Below are positions 33,800-44,982 of a stretch of 64,000 nucleotides of DNA, in pieces. The position numbers were made by a program, and so were the translations under genes. The stretch spans positions 31,885,699 to 31,949,698 of the forward strand of contig CM064519.1 in assembly GCA_032716605.1 (NCBI GenBank), given 5' to 3'. Position 1 is the first letter of the stretch. Every line of letters begins with the position of its first letter. This stretch comes from Paralithodes platypus (lineage: Eukaryota > Arthropoda > Malacostraca > Decapoda > Lithodidae). Below the pieces are notes generated by a model that saw only the letters and a program-made list of their open reading frames with translations, did not search any database and had not been told where the DNA came from.

Positions 33800-35414
33800 T
33801 CTCGGTTTACCTCCCTCTTTATCCTTCCACTTCACTCTCGTACACTCCTCTTAGTCATTCTCTCGCTGCCCATACGTTCCACATGGCCGAACCATCTCAA
33901 GGTGTTCCTTTTCACACTTTCCAGCATATCTACATCCACACCTTATCTGTCTCGTACTTCCTCATTCGTCTGTCTATCCCTCCATGTAACACCGCACGCA
34001 CTTCTCAAGTAGCTCATTTCCATCCCTCTCACTCTTGGTTTGTGTCTCTCCAACAACGTCCATGCTTGAAATCCCGTTTGTCAATGTCGGGCTTACCACA
34101 CTATAATTCAAGGATTTCTTTACTTCCATGCTGACCAACCTATTCATTTCTTATGACTGCTTTCAGCATTCCTACAACCCTCTTCCCTTGTTGCACCCTC
34201 TCCCGCACTTCTTCACCCATACTCCATCTTTACTCAACACACTGCCCAAATACCTAAATGAGCTGACATTCTCCGTAGCCTGACTGTTCAACCTCACCTC
34301 ACACTCTGTGATTGCACCCCTTTCAAAGACCATAACCTTACTCTTCCCCGCATTTACCTTCAGATTCCGTTTTTCACACACTGTACCAAACATATTTACC
34401 AGACCCTGAAACTCCCATTCACTATCACTCATCAGAACTGTATCGTCGGCAAACAGCAGTACAAGCAACTTCCACTCACTCGTTTCCTTCCCTAATCAGC
34501 AGTACACCAACATCCACTGCTCTTCCTTGTATTTTGTTCATGACTCCATCCATATATATATTGAACAACCATGGGAACATTACACACCCTTGCTTTAACC
34601 GAACATTCACATAAAATAACTCGCTCTGTTCATTCCTCACACTTATTGACGCCTTTGCATCCTTATACATGCTCTTCACTGCTTTCAACAACTTGGCATC
34701 TACTCCGTATATTCTCAGTACTTTCCTGAGACCTTCCTTATAAACTAGATCATAGGCCTTCTCCAAATCCATACAGGCAGCATACAACTTTTGTCCCTTC
34801 TCAAGATATTTCTCCACAACACATTTCAAGGCAAAAATCTGGTCTACACATCCTCTTCCCTTCCTAAACCCACCCTACTTGTCACCTACCCATTTCTCCA
34901 TTCTCGCTCACGATCACTATCCTATTGTACATCTTCCCTACTACCCTTAGAAGACATATCCCCCGTTGATTACCACACACTCCGCCTCTTTCCCCTTTAC
35001 CCTTATTCAGTCATCAGGTGCACTTCCCATCTTCACTTCTGTCAAGGCTTCAACCACTTCTGACCTCCTGATCCCCACCTCCTATTCCACTATTTCTCTT
35101 CTTCTTCCTCCCAGACCCCATCCTACTATGTTTGCTGGTGTTTCATTCCTTACGTTCAACAATTCGTTGAAGTGCTCCCTCCATCTCTCGACTTTCTCTT
35201 GCTTCTCGGCTAATACTCGCCCATTCCTATCTTTCACACCCTTACTACTTTCCTTATTACCCTCCCTCATTTTCTTGATTTCTTTCCAGAACAGTTTCTT
35301 ACACTCTCTCTATTTTACACTTAAATTCCTTCCAAATTACTAATCTACTCTTCTCTTTACTTTCCTTCACTACTCTCTTCACCACTCTCTTTTTCTCCAA
35401 GTAACTTTCCCTTT
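33800..35414 (-). pseudogene. LINE reverse transcriptase relic, RTE/L2-like
   Basis: Across frameshifts the minus strand reads, from 35.4 kb down: a basic linker (KESKEKSRLVIWKEF), KKLFWKEIKKM, KDRNGRVLAEKQEKVERWRE-HF, GSAPDD, GGFRKGRGCVDQIFAL, YAACMDLEKAYDLV, VRLKQGCVMFPWLFNIYMD, the catalytic LLFADDTVLMSD, NLKVNAGKSKVMVFERG, FRYLGSVLSKDG, and the end motif TLRWFGHVERMG. The order is that of a complete LINE RT and C-terminal domain. The subclass is my best guess. At 35.41 kb it adjoins element J1. Confidence 0.85.
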
Positions 35415-35832
35415 TCTCTTCTCATAATCTGCTCTCGTATCGCCAGTATGGCTTCCTTAAGGGTCGCTCTACTGGTGATCTTCTTTCATATCTTACTAGC
35501 TCTTGGTCATTCAACTTTCGGGACTTCAGAGAGACTTTTTCTGTTGCACTAGACATATCGAAGGCCTTCGATAGAGTCTGGCACAAATCTTTAATTTCCA
35601 AACTGCCCTCCTTCGGTTTCTGCCCCTTTGTCTCTAATTTCCTTTCCGGCCGTTCCATAGCTGCGGTTGTGGACGGCCATCGCTCACTTCCTCATCTTAT
35701 CAACTCCGGTGTTCCTCAGGGTTCGTTCTGTCGTATCTCCTATTCTCTTCCTAATTTTCATAAATGATCTTCTCAATTGTACATCCAGTCCCAACCATTC
35801 ATATGCAGATGACCATACCTTACACAACTCAA
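35412..35832 (+). pseudogene. J1 ORF2, reverse transcriptase part
   Basis: Reads QYGFLKGRSTGDLLSYL, then VALDISKAFDRVWHKS, GRSIAAVVDGHRSLP, GVPQGS-like, SPILFLIFINDLLNC and the catalytic SYADDHTLHN, both aspartates kept. Several frameshifts separate the pieces. The frame is cut inside HNSIK by the TTAA transposon. Confidence 0.85.
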
Positions 35833-36238
35833 TTAAGCTCGGTTCACACATACCCGTCCTGAGCTCCCGTCCTTCCCCGACCACTGAATTCGTATGCAAT
35901 CATGCAAGGACGCCGACATAAACGGGTATGGTCTGTTCATGAACTTACAGTGACGCCACAACACGGGCTGCGGCAGCGAAGGTGGCGAACCTTTTTGGTA
36001 CACCAAAAATAAACCCCTCAGGACGGACCAACCGCCAAAAAACGGGATAGGGTGGGTCACCCACGTGACTGGTCTGCGCATAGACGCCGTATGTTGGCGT
36101 CTATGCGCCGCCTAGACGCCACCAGACGTCGTCTATGCGCAGACCAAAATATTTGAAAGTTGAGACGGCGATGTGGCAACGTCGCCTTACGTGATCACCC
36201 CGCGCGTATCCCGCCAGTGCCCCACCTACCAGGCGTCC

Positions 36239-36273
36239 ATAAAAGGGCCAGCCTCGTGTGGTCCGCTCTCAGT
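36239..36273 (+). promoter_or_regulatory. candidate RNA polymerase II core promoter in transposon D
   Basis: ATAAAA at 36239-36244 is followed by TCAGT at 36269-36273. If transcription starts at the A of TCAGT (36271), the TATA-like box begins at -32, the spacing expected of an arthropod TATA plus initiator promoter. A short leader then leads to an ATG at 36350. Inferred from sequence only. Confidence 0.45.
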
Positions 36274-36349
36274 TTCCAAGCCGCCGTAACCACAGCAACA
36301 AGCACCACCTCGCACAACCTCCTACCTCCAAGCTCCAACCTTCGTTATT

Positions 36350-36406
36350 ATGCCACCAAAGTCTGAGTCGAAGAAACGGCGGGCCATAGGTCTCCCTCCT
36401 CAATAG
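36350..36406 (+). CDS. short open frame behind the promoter of transposon D, possible transposase remnant
   Basis: ATG at 36350 lies 79 nt downstream of the putative start site, in the context TTATTATGCC. It opens an 18-codon frame starting MPPKSESKKRRA, basic and lysine/arginine-rich, ending at TAG 36404-36406. Possible splice donors are at 36390 (ATAG-GTCTCC) and 36407 (ATAG-GTATGG). It could be the first exon of a deleted transposase or of a captured gene. No homology is recognisable at this length. Confidence 0.25.
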   Translation: MPPKSESKKRRAIGLPPQ

Positions 36407-36999
36407 GTATGGCTTCACCCACACACTTCACTTTTTCCTTCTCTTCAGTTTGGTCAGAACTTCGATGAGATTTAGTAGCGTTGAGCACAGTTGTACGTTG
36501 CAATCCATGTACAGCTGCACTTGATTCAACAGAGTGGCGTGGTCGTCCATGTTGAGGGACAATCGGCAGGAGAAGTTATGTCGGCGGAACCTAGTTGATG
36601 ACTGAGGTGTGTCTGTGCAACGCCCCTATTACATATGCATGGTGGTGGCTATCGCCGACGACACTGCGTCCATCGTATTGTGGTTGCAGTGCCGTCACAG
36701 TGCGTCTCAGACAGGTCGTAAACAGACTTATTAGGTCGCCTTGTAACGGGACTGGTCGTGGCACCAAGTCGCCGTCCATGTGCCGCCCATGAGCCGTCTA
36801 CCGGGGCGGTGATGTGTTGAGGTCGCCGTCCACTCGCCGTACATGCGCCGTCTGCCGGGGCAGTGACGTGTTGAGGTCGGGCATCGTGGCCACACGTGGC
36901 CACTCGGGACACAATGTCCTCCGTTTGATGCCGTCCAACAATTTTTGGTGGTCGGGGAAGGACGGGAGCTCAGGACGGGTATGTGTGAACTGAGCTTAA

Positions 37000-37814
37000 G
37001 TTTTCCAGAACGCCCCAGCCAGCAGTCCCTCAAAAGCAAACGTAATGAACCCATAAAACACTTATCTTCTGATCTAGCTACTATTTCCAATTGGGGTAGA
37101 GAAAACCTTGTTGCATTTAATGCTTCCAAGACTCAATTTTTCTGTCTTACTACCCATCAGGAACCTCCAGAAGACTATCCCTTATTCTTCAACAATACAA
37201 AAATCAACCCTTCATCTTCTCTCAATGTTCTCGGTGTCTCTTTTTCTTCTGCTCTCACTTGGAAGGACCATATTACCAGTCTCGCTAAGCTAGCCTCCCA
37301 GCACCTGGGTGTGTTCAACCGCCTCAAGGGGTTCTTTACCCCTGTGCAGCTTCTTGCTCTGTACAGGGGCACAGTGCGTCCTTGTATTGAGTATTGTTCA
37401 CATGTGTGGGGAGGATCCTCTCACACCGCACTCCTAGACAAAGTAGAAAGGAAAGCCTTTCGTATCATTCACTCCAGTCCACTCACCAACTCTCTGCAAT
37501 CTCTCTCTCATCGCCGCAATGTTGCATCTCTCTCGCTATTCTATCGCTGCTACTACAATAATCAGTGTTCCTCGGAGCTTTCCCAGTGTACACCACTTCC
37601 TCTACGTAGGGTACGTAGTACCCGCCTTGCAATACAATCTCACCCCTACTCTGTACAACTCTCCAACCCAAGAGTGAAACGGTATTCTCAGACTTTCTTC
37701 TACTCAACTGCTGAGATCTGGAACTCTCTCCCAGAATCAGTCTTTCCCTCTTCCTATGACTTAAATTGCTTCAAACTCCGTGTGTCCAGGCATTTTAGCT
37801 CGAACGTCCCTTGA
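37000..37814 (+). pseudogene. J1 ORF2, C-terminal part
   Basis: After the transposon the frame continues with SKRNEPIKHLSSDLATISNW, ENLVAFNASKTQFF, NVLGVSFSSALTWKDHI, RGTVRPCIEYCSHVWGG, VERKAFRIIHSSPLTN, SHRRNVASLSLFYRCYY and TAEIWNSLPESVFPS, to TGA at 37812-37814. This is the thumb and C-terminal domain of a Jockey-type ORF2, uninterrupted here for about 260 codons. The last ~130 codons match the short copies at 6.8 and 52 kb. Confidence 0.9.
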
Positions 37815-37910
37815 TTTTGGCCTTGTCACTCTTTCAACTCTGGGGGAGGCACTCGCTGCAGGCAGTTATGCCTTTTGTCTCCCTCATTCACATAGAAAAC
37901 AAAAGAAAAA

Positions 37911-38612
37911 ACATGTTGCACACATCTCTTCCTTAAACATTAGGCTCACCACTTCCACTTCCTCATTACCCTCCAAGTCAAAAACTACCTAGTCCTCTTT
38001 CTTGAACTCCTCCCTGATCTCCTCCTAATCTAACCTCTCCACTCTCTTCGCCTCTCCACCCCACTCCCGCCTCACTCTAGCTCTCTTTACGCACTTCTTC
38101 TGTATCCTAATTTTAGCTACTACAACATACGTCAGACAATTCCCCCCCCCCCCTCCCCAATACCCCTATATACCTGAGCATCTGGCACATAATTTTTCAT
38201 TCGTTCATCCACACATATATCATCAATCAGTGCCTTTCGTTACACTGTCTCTCTCTTCCTTCTCTACTCCACATTCCATGTGTACCTGTGTATCATTTTG
38301 TGTCGGAAGAAGGTGTTGGCTATCAACAGCCTCCTCCCCACACATACGTCCACAAGTGCACTGCCATTTACATCTACCCCTGACGGTATACCCCACCCTC
38401 CCACCACCCCATCTACACCTTACTATCATCCACCTTCCCATTTATATCCCCAAGACTTTAACAAGACTTTACTGTATATACTATGTTATTTATTCAATAT
38501 AACCTTTCCCTAGTTCTTACTGGCGATTCTTTATAAAAAATAAAAATAAATACTGCAATTGATTAATAACTATTTCACTTATCATTGATGCAATAACTTG
38601 CAGGTATACTGC

Positions 38613-38645
<33 letters not shown>

Positions 38646-40045
38646 CTGTATAATTATACAGTATATATGTAAAGGAAATAATAACTTTGAGAATTATAGT
38701 AAACACAGACATTATAATCACAACATACGAATTCAACTGAAAGCATCCAGGTATGCTAAACGAAAGTATGCAAGTAAAAGAGCTAGAAGAAAAACAGCCA
38801 AAAAAACAAAAAAAATAAAGTAGATAATCACGCCGCCTCCCACGATAAGATAATGGCGGCATAGACTCGTGCAAGGCTCCTTAAGGAACTCGTACATCAT
38901 GCTTTAAGAGATACGAATGGCCCATCTAAACATTTGCACATGTACCCACACACGCACACTGGCAGCCACACCCGATTATCTGATGTATATATCATGGCAG
39001 CCGGATTGAGTAAGTGATGTCGCCTTGGAGTCTCGTATTAATCAAGAGGTGAAGGTTCGAAGATGGTTCCAAGTCATTCCAGCAGCGAACCAACGAGAAC
39101 TTGTGTCAAAGTGGCCGCGTTTTGAAATGACTGAGAATCATATTCCCATAGTTTGGAAGAGTTCGTGCACCCATGCTATTTCTATTTCTAAAACGATCAT
39201 GGTAGCTTATCTAAGCCTAACTTTACTTGCGTAACCAAATACTACCTATCACACTTGCCAATATTTCCCTGGTGTGATAACCCCTTTAGCAAACCTACCG
39301 CAACTTAATGCTTAATTAAAGATACATTTGGTTGGATAGGGAGATGCCGTGATCGTCATAGTAAAAGAACATTTGCGATAGAGTATGAACTCCCACAAAC
39401 TTCGGCAGTATGCGGTCGGAATGAATCTCAGTCGCATAAGAGCACGGCTGCTTTTGTCCGCGGCCACTTTGGTCAGCGTCTGGAACGACCATACATAGTC
39501 AAGGATGATGCACGCGGCCATAAACTCCCGACGCATTGATGGTCATCATAAGCACACATGAGCTTTAAACCTTGCGAAATTGGGTGATGTCAACTTATAG
39601 TAATTATAAGTCGGTAATCAGTTAAACTCTTTTTTTCTATATAATATATACAACGCCCTTCAGACATGTTTATGAATGCGGCCCAAAGGATGATGCAGAG
39701 GAGGGTTCGATTGATTTTGATAGGCTTGGTTCAGGTCTGTTCAACGCGGGGCCCTATCGTAATATATAAACTATACGATAACTTACCCAAAATTACTAGA
39801 ATTAACCAAACTAGAATAATTTAACTAATGCTACAGTAAATTAGCCTTGCCTAGAAAACCCTACACTAACTTTGCCTAATTAGAGATAAATAAGCCTAGC
39901 ATTAATAGAGACATTGGCTTAACCAGCGGTTGAGTTATGTATGTTATTCACCATATTATCCTTACCAATGTCGAGGCGGACTATAGTGCGGTCCTCCTGA
40001 CTTAATACCTAGCTGATTATAATATTCATGGTGTGTCAATCCTAG
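37911..40045. other. no gene recognised
   Basis: 37911-38560 is pyrimidine-rich with a C run at 38143-38155. A TA run (38620-38645) with ACTGTATAATTATACAGT forms a small hairpin. The facing frames at 39025-39234 (+) and 39312-39536 (-) have no recognisable product. Degenerate CTAA-rich text lies at 39780-39900. Confidence 0.5.
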
Positions 40046-40428
40046 TTAAGGGGGGTGCCCTGCGTTTTGTTATTTCTGTCCTTTTTTCTCTTTCTCTGGC
40101 TTGTATCCATTCGGCCCCATTCAGCCAACTATTTTAAGACGTTTATCCCCATCTAGTTGTTGATTTATTCCTGGCGAGCGATAGCGAGCCAGTATTATAT
40201 GAAGAAATCCGGCTTTACCGGAGAAATTTTTCTATCGAAAAATGTACAAATTTAGCCTGCTGTCAAACAAAAATAAAAAAATATGCTGGCTCGCTACCGG
40301 TCACCAGTAAAAAAATGACACCTGGATGGGGATAAAAGTCTTAAAACAGTAGGCTGAATGGGGCGAAATGGATACAAGCCAGAGAAAGATAGAAAAGGAC
40401 AGAACAAAAACAGGTCACCCCCCCTTAA
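40046..40428. mobile_element. TTAA-flanked miniature element, family A copy 4
   Basis: TTAA at 40046-40049 and 40425-40428. Closest to copy 1: GGGGGGTGCCCTG end, TCTGGCTTGTATCCATTCGG, GACGTTTATCCCCATCTAG, CTGGCGAGCGATAGCGAGCC, TCTATCGAAAAATGTAC, and inverted arms on the right. It is 383 bp, the same length as copy 1. Confidence 0.92.
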
Positions 40429-40794
40429 CAGAAGATGATATTAATGTTGAATAGTTCCGTAAAGATATACGTACTGTAGAGGCCGCAAGTAAAATACAAC
40501 TAAACGAATAGTTAGCCAATATTTAGAAAAAGAAAACATAGCAAAATACAAATAGAGTACCGGTATATAGCCTACTTGCCAATAGAAAGTGTCTATGGGA
40601 AGAATTTGTACTTAGTATCCAAACCTATCAATCTAGGTTATCATGCTGTGTATCGCCATCTAATCAATGGTTACCTATCCTAATCTGAGGCATTAAAACT
40701 TGTACTAAACTAGGAGGGGGGGGGGGGGTTACTGAAAATTAAGTTGACTGGAGATCGAGATGCATTATAATTGAACTGACGGGGCTAATTTCAC
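40429..40794. other. no gene recognised
   Basis: AT-rich with a G13-like homopolymer near 40715-40728. Confidence 0.5.
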
Positions 40795-41275
40795 TGAGCG
40801 TTGAGTTAACTGAGGGTTGAGTTGACTGAGGGTTAAATTGACTGAGGGTGAAGTTGACTGAGGGTTAAGTTGACTAAGGGTTAAGGTGACTGAGGGTTAA
40901 ATTGACTAAGGGTTAAGTTGACTGAGGGTTGAATTGAATGAGGGTTTAGTTGACTGAGGGATACGTTGACAGATAGTTGAGTTGACTGAGCGTTGAATTG
41001 ACTGAGGGTTGAGTTGACTGTGGGTTGAGTTGACTGTGGGTTGAGTTGACTGTGGGTTGAGTTGACTGTGGGTTGAGTTGACTGAGGGTTGAGTTGACTG
41101 AGGGTTGAGTTGACTGAGGGTTGAGTTGACTGAGAGTTGAGTTGACTGAGGGTTGAGTTGGCTGAGGGTTGAGTTGACTGAGGGTTGTGTTGACTGAGGG
41201 TTGAGTTGACTGAGGGTTGAGTTGAATAAGGGTTGAGTTGACTGAGGGTTGAGTTGGAAAAAGTTTAATTTGACT
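40795..41275. repeat. 16-bp minisatellite
   Basis: Unit GAGTTGACTGAGGGTT, best conserved at 40978-41250, with diverged copies on both sides and traces out to about 41510 (GTTGA-rich). The minus-strand Ser/Gln/Asn-rich frame at 40946-41278 is the repeat in translation. Confidence 0.93.
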
Positions 41276-41794
41276 CAAGGTCGAGTTGACATGAGACTGA
41301 AATGACGAGAAGTTTAGTTGATGGGGAGTTCAGCTGACAAGAGGTTGAACCGTGAAGGAAGGGAGTTGAACGAGAGTTGAGTAGGTCGGGGGTAAAATTC
41401 ACAAAGGATTAACTGAACTTGGGGTTAAGCTGACAATGATTGAGGTAACCGGATGATGAAATGAAGGCCGGAGATTGAGTTGACAGGAGATGAAGTTGAA
41501 ATGGGGTTGAAAAGATTGACCACCCTTCTAATAAGTCAATTAATTTGGTGTTGATTATTTAAGTTTATTTACATAAATTAAATTGCCACGCAGATCTTGC
41601 AATCTCGTCGAGAATGTCAGGACTTAATTTTAATAGAGATAGCAAATCCCAAATAAGTGAAAGTAGAAAAAGAGTAAAGTACATGAAACATTAACCGTGT
41701 CGCACTTCATCGAACGGATCATTTGCCAAATTGTCAGAGTTTTGTACTTTTGTTATTTTATGTTTGTATTTGTATTCATTTATTTTCATATTCT

Positions 41795-41826
<32 letters not shown>

Positions 41827-42427
41827 TGGGGAAGGGTAAATATAGTTATAATGCTTCCTATTTTGAGACCTACTTTTGACTAATATTAACATATAAGGGC
41901 ATTTGCAAATTCTCTGACCATTCCACATTGTTTTTAGATTTGATTGCAGGAATATCTTATCACTTTCTGACATTACTGCATTGCCGATAGAAGTGTCAGT
42001 TGCAAAATTGGAAACGATATCAGTGATGCCATCGTCTATATTCTTGATATATACTGTAAATAATTTTGGACCTTAAATTTAGCACTGAGGGACTCCACCA
42101 GTCACTGAAGTCCGATTCTGTTTCGTAAATATTTGCACACTATTTGTGTCTGTTAATAACTTAGTTGTAATTGTTTCCTTATGATTGTTATGATTTTCGT
42201 GGGGTATGACCTAAAGCCTAGACTGTATGTAGGCAGTTTGGTGATACCTTGTCAAAGACCTTCAGAAAGTGCAAGTGTATTGTATATTGTATTAACACTT
42301 TTGTTAAGAGTTAATATTTGTTAATAGACTGACACAATTTTCGAAGATGTTCCTTTAGGCATGAGTTGTTGATCTGACTCGATATTTGTGTTTAATATCA
42401 TCCAACTTTTTGGCGTGCTTGAGTAAT

Positions 42428-42430
<3 letters not shown>
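41276..42430. other. degenerate minisatellite tail, then no gene recognised
   Basis: 41276-41515 keeps scattered GTTGA motifs. A short (TTTA)n run lies at 41795-41825. The rest is AT-rich without recognisable frames. Confidence 0.5.
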
Positions 42431-42482
<52 letters not shown>

Positions 42483-42488
42483 GAGGGG

Positions 42489-42560
<72 letters not shown>

Positions 42561-42640
42561 GAGAGAGAGAGAGAACGAGAGAGAGAGAGAGAGAGAGAGA
42601 ACGAGAGAGAGAGAGAGAGAGAGACAGAGATAGAGAGATG
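42431..42640. repeat. (GA)n microsatellite with regular interruptions
   Basis: GA tracts interrupted by GGCGGAGGGGTG at 42479 and by three AACGAG steps. The Arg-Glu and Ser-Leu frames are artefacts. Confidence 0.95.
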
Positions 42641-42780
42641 TGATTTGATTTTGCCCCGAGGGGCGAGTTTATTGAGCAGCGCCCCCCATCCTGTGAGGGG
42701 ACAACCACTAGTAAGGCGATACATACTGCTCAAAGAGCCATTATTCCACTGAAACAACAGCATCGTCGTCTGGTTACATT
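42641..42780. repeat. candidate dispersed repeat, GC-rich
   Basis: GCCCCGAGGGGCGAGTTTAT, CAGCGCCCCCCATCCTGTGA and TAGTAAGGCGATACATA stand out from AT-rich surroundings. From memory this resembles a common decapod repeat. There is no second copy in the window, so it is tentative. Confidence 0.35.
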
Positions 42781-43040
42781 CATAGAGATAGAGAGAGAAT
42801 GCACATAATATGAACATAAATGGTCAACGTATGGTCTTTATGACGTAATAGGTACTGTACTACAAATACTGCGGTATGTTGTTGTTAAATGAAGCGCGGT
42901 TAATTGACTATTTTGTGCACATCTTTCCCATATAAATCAGTCAGTCAAAAGAAAGCATAATTATAGTACATTGATTTATTATTGATCAAAAGATGAGGAA
43001 ATATTCAGAACTTAATCAGAAGAACAAGAAGAAAATTTAG

Positions 43041-43401
43041 ATGAGTAGAGAAGACGTGGAGGAAAAGAGACTACCCAGTATCGACATGACAAATATATTA
43101 ACTAAATCTTTGGACACATGTGGGATAAATAGATGAAAAATGAACAAAGAAGAATTAAATAGAACATATGAGTATAGAAGACGAGGATGATGGGAGAGAA
43201 CACCCAGCATTGACGTGAACAATAAAACACTCTTTGACACATGTAGGATAGAGAGATGAAAACATTGAAAACAAATATATAACAAATAGCTAAAGAAGAT
43301 AATAAAGCAGATGAGTATAGAAGACGACGAGGACGAGAGAGAACACTCAGGATTGCCGTGAACAATAAAACACACCCTTGCACACATGTGGGATAGACAT
43401 A
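43041..43401. repeat. ~143-bp satellite, units 1-3
   Basis: Units begin with ATGAGTATAGAAGACGAGGA at 43041, 43168 and 43311, and share GAGAGAACACCCAGCATTGA, CAATAAAACAC and ACACATGTGGGATAGA. Unit 3 is cut near 43401 by the CR1-like insertion. Confidence 0.85.
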
Positions 43402-43947
43402 TGATTTCGTAATAAGGCAAACAGGATTCTCGGGTTCATCTCTAGGAGTGTGAGTAACAGAACTGCTGATGTTATCTTAAAACTTTACTTGTCATTAGTG
43501 AGACCCCATATGGATTATGCTGTCCAATTTTGGTGTCCTTATTACAGAATGGACATAGATTCATTGGAGAGAGTACAGCGTAGAATGACAAAAATGATCC
43601 ATAATATTAGAAATCTTCCGTATGAAGAAAGGTTGAAGAAATTAGGTTTACATTCGTTAGAGAGACGCAGAGTTAGAGGGGATATGATAGAGGTGTTCAA
43701 GTGGGTTAGTGGGATTAACAAAGGGGACATGACAAATGTACTAAAGCTCAGTGATAGCGAAAGAACTCGTACCAATGGTTTCAAATTAGATAAATTTCGT
43801 TTCAGAAAAGATATAGGCAAATATTGGTTTGGTAACAGAGTTGTAGATGGGTGGAATGGACTACCAAGTGCTATAGTGGGATCTAAAACTGTAGGGAGCT
43901 TTAAGATAAAATTGGATAAGCATATGGACGAGAAGGGTTGGGTGTGA
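43402..43947 (+). pseudogene. CR1-like ORF2 C-terminal domain
   Basis: From about 43402: KANRILGFISRSVSNRTADV, LYLSLVRPHMDYAVQFW, YYRMDIDSLERVQRRMTKMI, YEERLKKLGLHSLERRRVRG, DMIEVFKWVSG, NRVVDGWNGLP and VGSFKIKLDKHM. Open for ~180 codons to TGA. This is the well-conserved tail of CR1-group proteins; endonuclease and RT are missing through 5' truncation. Confidence 0.92.
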
Positions 43948-44168
43948 AGGGGGATCAGCCGGGTTGGGCCAATCAGCGCTCTGCAGACCCCCATAATCCT
44001 GCGTTAATCTCTAACCGTTTTGGTAAGATGATCCTCAGGGTATTAGAGTGTTGAGCCTATAATTGGGCTTTGTAATTGATTTGGGGTTGTGTGGGACAGG
44101 GATCTGCCTTGCTTAGGCCAATCGGCTTTCTGCAGACTCCCATTTTCTTATGTTCTTATGTTCTTATG
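43402..44168 (+). mobile_element. CR1-like LINE 3' end inserted in the satellite
   Basis: A 5'-truncated copy starting in the C-terminal domain, with the stop at 43945-43947 and ~220 bp of 3' untranslated region. It ends in TTCTTATG repeated three times (44144-44168). Short terminal tandem repeats in place of poly(A) are a hallmark of CR1/L2-group LINEs. Satellite sequence flanks both sides. Confidence 0.9.
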
Positions 44169-44460
44169 ATAACAATGAAGAAGAAAAGATAAATATGGAA
44201 AAGAAGCAGACATTAAAATATATATGCAGAAAAGACAAAGAGGATGAGAGAGAGAATACCCAGCATTTACGTGTATAATAAAAAACACCCTCTGACACAT
44301 GTGGGATAGAAAGACGAAAACATTGAACAAAACAAAATAAGAAATACCTGCTAAAGAAGATAATAAAGCATATGAGTATAGAAAACGAGGATAAGAAAGA
44401 AAACCCAGCATTGCCATGAACAATGAAACACCCCCCCTCTGACACACATGTGGGCTCCGT
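44169..44460. repeat. ~143-bp satellite continued, units 4-5
   Basis: After the LINE the satellite resumes: GAATACCCAGCATTTACGTG, ACACATGTGGGATAGAAAGA, AAGAAGATAATAAAGCATAT, then a new ATGAGTATAGAAAACGAGGA at 44372 and a last ACACACATGTGGGC. Confidence 0.85.
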
Positions 44461-44605
44461 GTGTTGACAGGCGTGGTGGTGGTGGTGTGTGGGAGGGACA
44501 CACATTACAAGAGGCGACCGGGGACACGTATTATAAAAACCCACCGCAAAAGATTCCTCCTAAAGCCCCATCAATAATTCTCCCCTCAACCACAGCAGCC
44601 CATCC

Positions 44606-44982
44606 TTAAGGGGAGAGTGGCTGGGTTTTTTGTCTATTAATTCATGTATTCATAGATTTGTTATTAGTTTCCTCGCTAAACCTCCCTCAAACTTAGAAAA
44701 ACACCCCCTAGACACACACCCCTCAAGATAAATTTGTACATTTTTCGGTAGATAAATTTCCCGGCCGAAGTTCCTCTATCCTCTTATAGTTACAGGCTCG
44801 CTATCGCTCGCCAGGAAAAAATCAACATCTAAATGGCACGATAGGTCTTAAAATTGACAACGAAATTAATCTAAAGGTGCTAAAATCGCCAAACTAATGG
44901 GCCGAACGTCTTAAAATGTCAAAACTAGTGGGGCTAAACATGAGGGAAAAGAAGTTCCAGAAAAAGGCCTATTTCCCCTTAA
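44606..44982. mobile_element. TTAA-flanked miniature element, family B copy 4
   Basis: TTAA at 44606-44609 and 44979-44982. Contains CTCAAGATAAATTTGTACAT, TTTTCGGTAGATAAATTTCC, GGCTCGCTATCGCTCGCCAG, and AAAGGTGCTAAAATCGCCAA-type subrepeats. Same orientation as copy 3, 377 bp, non-coding. Confidence 0.87.

Larger units (their letters stand above)
35833..36999. mobile_element. TTAA-flanked DNA transposon D, 1.16 kb, inside J1
   Basis: TTAA at 35833-35836 and 36996-36999. The 48-bp terminal inverted repeats (35837-35884 and 36948-36995) begin GCTCGGTTCACACATACC and differ at about one position. J1 sequence continues on both sides, so the boundaries are secure. The interior is GC-rich compared with the window, with nested palindromes on GGCGTCTATGCGC (36060-36150), a promoter-like segment at 36239-36273, and two ~50-bp tandem copies of GTCGCCGTCCA...GTGTTGAGG (36765-36880). 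No transposase domain is present. It looks like a non-autonomous derivative. Confidence 0.88.
35412..37910 (+). mobile_element. Jockey-like LINE J1, interrupted by a TTAA DNA transposon
   Basis: The longest J1 copy. It begins at RT motif 2 (YGFLKGRSTGDLL), is split at a TTAA by the 1.16-kb transposon at 35833-36999, continues through the C-terminal domain to TGA at 37812-37814, and ends in ~90 bp of 3' untranslated region and an A-rich tail (to 37910). The 3' end matches 6755-7035 and 51955-52345. Its 5' part was lost on insertion or by later rearrangement against the minus-strand LINE. Confidence 0.88.

Noticed and set aside
36649..37129. Minus-strand frames of 87 and 132 codons in transposon D
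   Set aside because: They span the internal tandem repeats and the terminal repeat; no recognisable protein.
43037..43420. Minus-strand frames of 93-127 codons
   Set aside because: Translations of the 143-bp satellite.
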